Positions 53,902-60,586 of a DNA stretch of 64,000 nt are shown here, piece by piece. The stretch's first letter is position 1. Every line of letters starts with the position of its first letter. The notes below the pieces were generated by a model. That model searched no databases and was not told the DNA's origin. It saw only the letters and a list, made by a program, of their open reading frames with translations. The stretch spans positions 1 through 64,000 of the forward strand of contig NZ_FPJO01000003.1 in the NCBI RefSeq assembly GCF_900119365.1, given 5' to 3'. This stretch comes from Streptomyces atratus. Lineage in GTDB: Bacteria > Actinomycetota > Actinomycetes > Streptomycetales > Streptomycetaceae. A program made the translations under genes and the position numbers.

Positions 53902-54381
53902 GTGAAACGCATCGGAGTGACCGGTCATCGCACCATCCCGCAGGAGGCCCACGCCCATGTGCTCGCGGGGTTACGGGCGGCGCTGTGCGGCCTCGAGGGC
54001 TCCTTGGAGGCCCTCTCCAGTCTGGCGGTGGGGGCGGACCAGCTCTTCGCCGATCTCGCCCTGGCCTGCGGCGCGGACCTGACGGTGGTCATCCCGAGCG
54101 GCGACTACGAATCCTGCTTCGCCGACGCGGCCGAACTCGCCCGCTACCGCGCCCTCAAGGACCGGGCGGTGCGGGAGGTCCGGCTGGACTTCCCGCACTC
54201 CACCGACGAGGCGTACTACGCGGCGGGCGCGTACATCGCCGACCACTGCGACCGGCTGCTCGCGGTGTGGGACGGCCGGCCGGCCCGTGGCCTCGGCGGC
54301 ACCGGGGACATCGTGACGTACGCCCGGAGACTGGGCCGCCCGGTCACGGTGATCTGGCGCGAGGGCGTGGAGCGCACCTGA
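53902..54381 (+). CDS. SLOG-superfamily (nucleotide-sensor-like) protein
   Basis: The 159-residue Rossmann-like protein starts RIGVTGHRTIPQEAHAHVLAGLRAAL, with the GxTGHR motif and SSLAVGADQLFADLALACGADLTVVIPSGDY that characterise SLOG (SMF/DprA-LOG) proteins. It ends DRLLAVWDGRPARGLGGTGDIVTYARRLGRPVTVIW. SLOG domains bind or cleave nucleotides and occur in conflict systems beside SLATT membrane effectors. The next gene, convergent, encodes such a membrane protein. GTG 53902 has AGGGGG 10 nt upstream. Ligand unknown. Confidence 0.8.
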   Translation: MKRIGVTGHRTIPQEAHAHVLAGLRAALCGLEGSLEALSSLAVGADQLFADLALACGADLTVVIPSGDYESCFADAAELARYRALKDRAVREVRLDFPHSTDEAYYAAGAYIADHCDRLLAVWDGRPARGLGGTGDIVTYARRLGRPVTVIWREGVERT

Positions 54382-54417
54382 CCGCCGACGCGGCCGCCCG
54401 TCATCGCTGACTTCACG

Positions 54418-55344
54418 TCACATCTGGTGCCGGGCCAGCCAGTCGGTGTGCTGGGGCGAGACGATGCGCTCGGTCTCGAACACGGCCCCCGGCCACTGAC
54501 GCTCGGTCAGCGTGGTCTCCATCGCCACCTGCATGGCCTCCAGGTCCTGCTCCACCAGCGAGTGCGCCGAGATCAGCGGATGGTGACGGCGCATCTCGCT
54601 CCACGCCAGACAGGCGGCCGCCGCGGCCGACAGCACCCCCGTCACGGCGAAGGACTGGGTGACGGAGAACGTCCTCAGCAGGGCGAACACCAGGGCGAGC
54701 GCGGTCAGCGCGGCAATGGTGGTCGACCAGACCAGGGTGGCCCGCCGGGAGACCTCCTGGCGCCTGCGGTACCAACTTCTCTGCTCGATAAGACGGTCCC
54801 GCACGTACGTCTCCTTGCGTACGGTGAACGCCTTCTCCCGTAACTCGCGCATCGATTCGGTGATCAGCCCGCCCGAATCCGCCGTCAGGTCGCGAGGGTC
54901 GGCCCACCCCACTTTGCGCAGTTCCTGAAGGCCCTCCTCGAGACGATTCGCGAACACCGCCTCGGGGTGCTGGGTACTGGTGTCGAAAGGTGAGCCGTGC
55001 ACCGAGTATCGCCAGCACATCGACTTGATGAACTCTGCCGCCGAGCGGTTGAGTTGCCAATGCGACTTTGCTTTGCGCCGGGCGGAGAGGTACGACGTGA
55101 TCAGGACACCCAGGTAGGCCAACACGGCTGCCGCGTCAGCGAGTTGAAACGAGTCACCCAGCTCGGCTTGCCACGGGAGCGCGGCCGGGACGGTCCCCGT
55201 GACCAGGAGAATCAGTTGAATGCGGGTGGTGTTGACGGCCTCGCGCTGCCTGGCGACGGCTATCTCGTCCGTGTGGTGAAAGAGCGCCGGGAGGTCGGCG
55301 TTCCTGAAGACCATGCTCTGGAGCGGCCCGGGAATCGCCGTCAT
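54418..55344 (-). CDS. DUF4231/SLATT-type membrane protein
   Basis: The 308-residue protein has two pairs of membrane helices: residues about 43-60 and 68-87, then 203-224 and 231-248. Each pair is followed by a helical cytoplasmic stretch; YLSARRKAKSHWQLNRSAAEFIKSMCWRY after the first pair is the DUF4231 hallmark. SLATT proteins are predicted pore-forming effectors activated by nucleotide sensors. ATG 55344 has GGGAG 6 nt upstream. It converges with the SLOG gene, 36 bp between stops, and is divergent from the membrane protein at 55582. Confidence 0.82.
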   Translation of the reverse strand: MTAIPGPLQSMVFRNADLPALFHHTDEIAVARQREAVNTTRIQLILLVTGTVPAALPWQAELGDSFQLADAAAVLAYLGVLITSYLSARRKAKSHWQLNRSAAEFIKSMCWRYSVHGSPFDTSTQHPEAVFANRLEEGLQELRKVGWADPRDLTADSGGLITESMRELREKAFTVRKETYVRDRLIEQRSWYRRRQEVSRRATLVWSTTIAALTALALVFALLRTFSVTQSFAVTGVLSAAAAACLAWSEMRRHHPLISAHSLVEQDLEAMQVAMETTLTERQWPGAVFETERIVSPQHTDWLARHQM

Positions 55345-55581
55345 GGTCACTCCCGTCTGCGGTTGTAGGCAGGCTCGATCGGTGAGCCGAATGGGGGGCA
55401 CGAGCGTAGAGGTGCACCCTCGGGCACGCAATGGACCTGGGCCGGCAACGGTGCTTTTCGGTCCCCGGCAAGGCCCCCTCGTGCGATCCGGGACACTGTG
55501 GCAATGTGGTCCAACAGACCTTGTGGCGAGGTGTGTTGCTGTCCGGTGCATGTCTCGCGACTTACTGACGGGGGGCCGGGG

Positions 55582-56298
55582 ATGAGTGAGGTATACGGCG
55601 AGAACGAGGATCCGCAGTCCGACGCTCAACGTCGGATCCGCCGAAGTCCTCTGCTGTTCACCACGCCGCTCGTGCTCCTCGGCCTGCTGACCGCACTGCT
55701 CCTCTGGGAAGCGATCCGGGTCAACGTGTCGCCCGAGGCGCTGGGCGAGTGGCCGTGGCGAATGCAACTGATCGACGGGCAGGTGCTGGGAAGCCTGCTG
55801 GCGGTCTCGCTGGGGGCCGTACTGGCACGCGCGCAGTATGCCCGCACGGTCAGACCGTACCTGGGCTGGCGGGCCGCCTGGACGAATGGACTGCTGGCCA
55901 CCCGGGCGCCTGCGTGGCGCGTCGGCATACTCAACGGCGGCCAGCACATGGCCGTGATCGAGTCGTGGGACGTCAGGGTGGTCATGCAGGACGCGGACGA
56001 CTCCGACGACGCGCGGTGGAGCAGCGTCTCCGACACCGTGGCCGAGCTGGTCGAGGCCGGATTCGTCGTCGGGGAGGACTTCCGGCTCATCGGGTTCGGC
56101 GCCGGATTCCCCCTGATAGGAGCCGTGGGCGGTCATGACACGGTGCTCGTGGGCGCGTTCTCCGAATCCTTCGCCCAACGGGTCCAGTCGGTCTATGTGC
56201 GTGTCAGGGTCACGGATGTCGTGGGCGACACCCACGAGCGGACCATGGACTGCCTGAAGGGCGTATGGACGGACAAGGCCGCTCCACCGGCCGGCTGA
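55582..56298 (+). CDS. Hypothetical two-helix membrane protein
   Basis: The 238-residue protein has two membrane segments (LLFTTPLVLLGLLTALLLW, then LIDGQVLGSLLAVSLGAVLA). A soluble C-terminal domain of about 150 residues follows, beta-rich, with VGILNGGQHMAVIESWDVRVVM and FRLIGFGAGFPLIGAVGG. No known domain recognised. ATG 55582 follows a G-rich stretch. It lies between the SLATT gene and the FxSxx-COOH peptide locus and might belong to either. Confidence 0.8.
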   Translation: MSEVYGENEDPQSDAQRRIRRSPLLFTTPLVLLGLLTALLLWEAIRVNVSPEALGEWPWRMQLIDGQVLGSLLAVSLGAVLARAQYARTVRPYLGWRAAWTNGLLATRAPAWRVGILNGGQHMAVIESWDVRVVMQDADDSDDARWSSVSDTVAELVEAGFVVGEDFRLIGFGAGFPLIGAVGGHDTVLVGAFSESFAQRVQSVYVRVRVTDVVGDTHERTMDCLKGVWTDKAAPPAG

Positions 56299-56591
56299 CG
56301 CCTGCCGAGATGTGGGCCGCCCGTGCGGGCGGATCCGGGTTCGCCCCCGACGGCCTGCCCCACCTCGTGATTCTCTTGCGTCTCACTCGCGTTTCCCGCG
56401 ACTCGCATGGCGTGATGAGGGCTGTTCGGGCCGGAGGAGCAAGTCCCGTACTGCATCAGGACGAAGGGAGGATCACCGCGGTGCGTTGGCCGGGTCAGGG
56501 GGGTAAAGTCGTGCCGCCGGGCACTGTGGTCATACAGAAACTGGCTGCATTTCTCCATGATCCGGAAAACTCCCCTCAAGGACGGCCGTGA
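56265..56591 (+). CDS. Doubtful small ORF ending in the fxsA start codon
   Basis: A 108-residue open frame (MDGQGRSTGRLTPAEMWAAR...) overlaps the previous gene by 34 nt and ends in a GTGA overlap with the FxSxx-COOH precursor gene. That is the classic form of translational coupling. Codon third positions are less GC-rich than real genes here, no domain is recognised and no Shine-Dalgarno was found, so it may be just the fxsA leader. Low confidence. Confidence 0.25.
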   Translation: MDGQGRSTGRLTPAEMWAARAGGSGFAPDGLPHLVILLRLTRVSRDSHGVMRAVRAGGASPVLHQDEGRITAVRWPGQGGKVVPPGTVVIQKLAAFLHDPENSPQGRP

Positions 56592-56755
56592 AGATCTCTG
56601 AATCCCCTCGCCCCTTCGCTGTTGCGAAGAAGGAATCGGTGCCGCTCTCCAAGATCGACACCCGCACCGCAGAAGCCACCAGGAAGCTCGGCCGGGTATT
56701 TTCTGCCTCGGCCGATCGCCACAGCATGGCGTCGACCTTCAGTTCTGCGCTCTGA
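56588..56755 (+). CDS. fxsA: FxSxx-COOH RiPP precursor peptide (FxsA)
   Basis: A 55-residue ORF ends in Phe51-Ser-Ser53-Ala-Leu55, exactly the F-x-S-x-x-COOH signature. It starts VKISESPRPFAVAKKESVPL, then SKIDTRTAEATRKLGRVF, a plausible leader. AAGGA at 56578-56582 is 5 nt before GTG 56588. The FxsB radical SAM gene starts 30 nt after its stop. FxsB-type enzymes cross-link the aromatic ring of an aromatic-X-X motif into a three-residue cyclophane, so Phe51-Ser52-Ser53 is the predicted site; another FSA triplet (Phe38-Ser-Ala) is present. Confidence 0.88.
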   Translation: MKISESPRPFAVAKKESVPLSKIDTRTAEATRKLGRVFSASADRHSMASTFSSAL

Positions 56756-56773
56756 TTCGCGTTGCATGCTGGC

Positions 56774-56786
56774 TAGACTGAGGGAA
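56774..56786 (+). promoter_or_regulatory. Possible leaderless promoter of fxsB
   Basis: TAGACT (56774-56779) lies 6 nt before the A of ATG 56786. The sequence between (GAGGGA) is too close to the ATG to serve as a normal Shine-Dalgarno. This is the usual spacing for leaderless mRNAs in Streptomyces. The -35 (around TCTGAT, 56751) is weak. Confidence 0.45.
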
Positions 56787-59020
56787 TGACAGGACCCCTG
56801 GTCCCATTCCGCGAAATTGTGCTCAAAGTGCACAGCAGGTGCGATCTTGCCTGCGATCATTGCTACGTCTACGAACATGCAGATCAGAGCTGGCGTACCC
56901 GCCCTAAAGCAATCTCTGACGACGTCATCTTCCGGACAGCTCAGCGCCTGGTTGAGCATGCCAAAACGCATGCGTTGCCCTCCGTGTCAGTGATCCTGCA
57001 CGGAGGGGAGCCCCTGATGGCGGGCCCCGCGCGACTGCGACGCGTCTGTGAAGAACTCACCTCCGCCTTCGAGGGCGTCGCGGAGCTCGACCTCCGCATC
57101 CACACCAATGGACTCCAGCTCAGTCCGCGCTATCTCGACCTCTTCGACGAGTTCGGCGTCAGGGTCGGCATCTCCCTCGACGGCGACCGGGCCGCCAACG
57201 ACCGGCATCGCCGCTACGCCGACGGGCGCAGCAGCCACCCCCTGGTCCTCAAGGCCGTCGAGCTGCTCCGGCAGGAGCGTTACCGCCATCTCTATCTCGG
57301 GCTCCTGTGCACCGTCGACATCGAGAACGACCCGCGCGCGGTTCTCGACGCGCTCGCCGAGCTCGACCCGCCGCTCATCGACTTCCTGCTCCCGCACGCC
57401 ACCTGGGACGATCCGCCACCCCGCCCGAACGGTTCCCCCACTGCCTACGCCGATTGGCTTCTCGCGGTCTTCGACCACTGGCAGGAGCGGGGACGTCCGG
57501 TGCCGGTGCGGCTGTTCTCCTCGGTGCTGTCCACGCTGAGCGGCGGCCCCAGCCTCACGGAGTCCCTGGGGCTCGCCCCCACGGACCTCGTCGTCGTCGA
57601 GACCGACGGCCAACTGGAGCAGGTCGACTCGCTCAAGAGCGCCTACGAAGGCGCGGCGGCCACCGGGTTCGATGTCTTCACCCATGCCTTCGACGAGGTC
57701 GCGTCGCACCCCGGGGTGCGGGCCCGCCAGCTCGGGCTGGCCGGCGTCAGTGAGACCTGTCGGCAATGCCCCGTCGTGCGTTCGTGCGGAGGCGGCCTGT
57801 ACACGCACCGGTACAGCTCCACGGGGCCGTCCGGCGCATTCGACAACCCGTCCGTGTACTGCGCCGATCTGGCCGCCCTGGTGCGCGGCATCGAGATGCG
57901 CACGGCGGCGGCCCTCGTCGCTCCCGCGGTGACCGAGCCCGTCGAAATGGTCGCCGCCCAACAGGATCTCACCCGCACCCTGCTCGCCCTGCTCAACGTC
58001 GACATCGGACAGCACGGCGGCGAGCAGTGGGAGGCCGCCTGGGAACTGGCCGCCCGCATCGAGGCGTCCGAGGAGGGCGCCCGCGGCCTGAACGAGGTGC
58101 TGGCGCACCCGTACACGCGCACCTGGCTGCTGGATGCGATGGAACGGGTCCACGAGCGGCCCGGGGCCGTGCAGGTGACGCGCCGGATGTCGGCGTACCT
58201 CGCGGCCGCCGTCGTAAGGACCGGCCTGGATCTGTCCGTACGGGTGCCGTTCTCGGGGGGCCGTGTTTTCCTCCCCGGCCTCGGTGAGTTGCGGGTCGCG
58301 GACGAGGGGGCGGGCGGCACGGCGCTCCTGCGCGCCACCGAGGACGGCTTCCTCGTCCGGCGGGAGGACAGCGCCGCGGCCGAGCGCCGCATCGTACGGC
58401 CGGAGGCGGCCGGTCCCGGCTGGCGGCCGCTGCACCGGATCCCGGCACCCGGTTCGGCGGCGGGCTTCGTGCTCGACGACCTCGACCCGTACCGCGACTG
58501 CTTCTCCCTGCCCGCCGCGGGCGCGCTCGACGAGCGGGCCGCCGCCGGCCTGGCGGCCAGGGTCGGCGAGGCCTGGGCGCTCATCGGGACGAAGGCTCCC
58601 GGGCGCACCGAGGAGATGGCCGGCCGTCTCACCACCCTCACTCCGCTGACCGGCCTGGCCCCGGCGGAGCCCGCCGTGGGGCGGCACGGATACGGCGCGC
58701 TGGGGATCGCCCCGGACGGAAGTTCCGAGGAACTGGCATTCGCTCTGTTGCGTGGTTTCCGGCGGGCCGAATTGTGCGCGCTTCGGGATGTCACGGATCT
58801 TTACGCGGCGGACGGCTCCTGGGAACATCGGATGCCCTGGCAGGAACAGCCAGTTCCGTTTTCCCGGTTGCTGGCCGACACCTATGAGCGGATGGCGCTG
58901 GGGGCTTTCGACCCGCGCTACCTGGAGGACGTACCCCAGGCCCTCGATGCTCTGGAAGGTGCCGCCGAACTGACCATCGATGGGAAACGGCTGCTGGACC
59001 GGATGCGAAAAGAGATCTGA
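56786..59020 (+). CDS. fxsB: FxsB radical SAM/SPASM peptide-modifying enzyme
   Basis: A 744-residue protein. Radical SAM motif Cys19-x3-Cys23-x2-Cys26 (CDLACDHC) followed by YVYEHADQSW, then HGGEPLMAG and SLDGD. SPASM-type auxiliary cluster cysteines are 325, 328, 334 (CRQCPVVRSCGGG) and 359. From about residue 380 a second domain follows the layout of the HExxH peptide-modification domain (HPYTRTWLLD; FLPGLG; VLDDLDPYRDCF), but the expected HExxH is RGFRR (656-660). Predicted to form the cyclophane on the FxsA peptide. Follows fxsA by 30 nt. Confidence 0.93.
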   Translation: MTGPLVPFREIVLKVHSRCDLACDHCYVYEHADQSWRTRPKAISDDVIFRTAQRLVEHAKTHALPSVSVILHGGEPLMAGPARLRRVCEELTSAFEGVAELDLRIHTNGLQLSPRYLDLFDEFGVRVGISLDGDRAANDRHRRYADGRSSHPLVLKAVELLRQERYRHLYLGLLCTVDIENDPRAVLDALAELDPPLIDFLLPHATWDDPPPRPNGSPTAYADWLLAVFDHWQERGRPVPVRLFSSVLSTLSGGPSLTESLGLAPTDLVVVETDGQLEQVDSLKSAYEGAAATGFDVFTHAFDEVASHPGVRARQLGLAGVSETCRQCPVVRSCGGGLYTHRYSSTGPSGAFDNPSVYCADLAALVRGIEMRTAAALVAPAVTEPVEMVAAQQDLTRTLLALLNVDIGQHGGEQWEAAWELAARIEASEEGARGLNEVLAHPYTRTWLLDAMERVHERPGAVQVTRRMSAYLAAAVVRTGLDLSVRVPFSGGRVFLPGLGELRVADEGAGGTALLRATEDGFLVRREDSAAAERRIVRPEAAGPGWRPLHRIPAPGSAAGFVLDDLDPYRDCFSLPAAGALDERAAAGLAARVGEAWALIGTKAPGRTEEMAGRLTTLTPLTGLAPAEPAVGRHGYGALGIAPDGSSEELAFALLRGFRRAELCALRDVTDLYAADGSWEHRMPWQEQPVPFSRLLADTYERMALGAFDPRYLEDVPQALDALEGAAELTIDGKRLLDRMRKEI

Positions 59021-59254
59021 GGGTCGCATTCTGGTTCGGCCGGGCCGTCCGTACGCGCAGGACAACCGGGAGGAACAGGCGCAGATCCGATTCGATCAAG
59101 GAATGTTCGACGGAATCGGGGAACCTATGACTGAAAAGTGGCGTTGAATGACCGAACGCCATGGGGGTGGAGCAACGTCCGCTCCGGAATGATGAATTCG
59201 CTCGCATTCACTATCACTCCTCGGGTGCGGGTGCTCACACAGGACGGGGGTCGT

Positions 59255-60586
59255 GTGCACGCAACAACGCAGCAGCGAGCGGCGGACCATCGGCCGTACT
59301 TCTTCTTGAGTTATGCGCATACACCGGGGTACGGCGGTGGAACGGACCCCGACATGTGGGTCGAGCGGCTCTTCCAGGATCTCTGCGGCCATGTGATGGC
59401 CCTGACCGATCTCCCCGCGGGCGCGCCCGCGGGGTTCATCGACCGCGAGATACGCTCCGGCGAAGGCTGGTCGGAACGGCTCGGTGAGGCGCTCGCCACC
59501 TGCCGGGTGTTTGTTCCGCTGTTTTCGCCGCGCTACTTCGCGAGCGAGATGTGCGGCAAGGAGTGGTACGCCTTCGCCCAGCGCGCCATCCATCACCGGG
59601 CCCGTTCCAACCAGAACGCCGAGGCGATCGTCCCGGCGCTCTGGGTGCCCGTACCACCGATCCAGCTTCCGGGACCGGCCGAGCGATTACAGTTCAACCA
59701 CCGTGACTTCGGCGACCGTTATGTCAGTGACGGGCTCTATGGGCTGATCAAACTCAAGATCTTCGAGGAAGAGTACGAGCGTGCGGTGTACGAACTCGCC
59801 AAGCGCATCGTCACAGTCGCCGACACCATAAGGCTCGGCACCGGCCGTCCCGTCGACTACCGGCTGGCCCCCAGCGCCTTCGGCCCGCCGAACAGCGGAG
59901 TGGGCGGACCCCGTCCCATGCAGGTGACCATCGCCGCCCCCACGAGGCACGACCTGCCCGAGGGACGCAACGCCGAGTACTACGGCGACAATCCGCAGGA
60001 CTGGAACCCCTATCACCCGGCCGCTGCCCGCCCCCTGGCCTATGTTGCCCAGGACCTGGTGCGCTCCCTCAACTACCAGGTCACCGTCTCCTCCTTCGAC
60101 GAGGAGTCCGGGCACTCGGAGGGCAAACAGCCCCCCAGCAGACCGGAGATCCTGCTCGTCGACCGCTGGGCCCTGCAGGACGAGGAGCGTCGAAGGCGGC
60201 TCGCCGCCTTCGACGCCGAGAACCGACCCTGGGTGACGATGGTCGTGCCGTGGAACCGCGATGACCCCGAAAGCAGGGCTTTCGAGGCCGAGTTGACCGA
60301 GAAACTCGAACAGACCATGCCGGCCAAGATGCGTCAGGGGCGGGCCTACTGCCGCGTCGCAGCCAAGGGCGTACCCAGCATGGACGCCTTCGGGCGGATC
60401 CTGCCGCAGGTGGTCGAAGCAGCGGCCCAGCAGTACTTGAGACATGCGGCGGTCTACCCGCCCGCCACTGGTGGCGGGCACACCGAACGGACACGGTTGA
60501 TGGGGCCGATGGCGCAGATGAACGACATCCCCGAGACACACGACCCTGCGACGGATGCGGAGGACACGGATGACGGCCAGTCGTGA
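59255..60586 (+). CDS. fxsC: FxsC-like protein with TIR-type N-terminal domain
   Basis: A 443-residue protein. The N-terminal domain is TIR-like: PYFFLSYAHTPG (residues 14-25), FIDREIRSGEGWSERLGEAL, CRVFVPLFSPRYFASEMCGKEWYAF; Glu103 in CGKEW is at the position of the TIR NADase glutamate. The C-terminal half (RPLAYVAQDLVRSLNYQVTVSSFDE, EILLVDRWALQDEERRRRLAAFDAENRPWVTMVVPW) fits the FxsC domain found only beside FxSxx-COOH peptides. GTG 59255 follows GGGGG; GTG 59138 or an ATG near 59191 would lengthen it. It overlaps the next gene by 17 nt. Confidence 0.87.
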   Translation: MHATTQQRAADHRPYFFLSYAHTPGYGGGTDPDMWVERLFQDLCGHVMALTDLPAGAPAGFIDREIRSGEGWSERLGEALATCRVFVPLFSPRYFASEMCGKEWYAFAQRAIHHRARSNQNAEAIVPALWVPVPPIQLPGPAERLQFNHRDFGDRYVSDGLYGLIKLKIFEEEYERAVYELAKRIVTVADTIRLGTGRPVDYRLAPSAFGPPNSGVGGPRPMQVTIAAPTRHDLPEGRNAEYYGDNPQDWNPYHPAAARPLAYVAQDLVRSLNYQVTVSSFDEESGHSEGKQPPSRPEILLVDRWALQDEERRRRLAAFDAENRPWVTMVVPWNRDDPESRAFEAELTEKLEQTMPAKMRQGRAYCRVAAKGVPSMDAFGRILPQVVEAAAQQYLRHAAVYPPATGGGHTERTRLMGPMAQMNDIPETHDPATDAEDTDDGQS

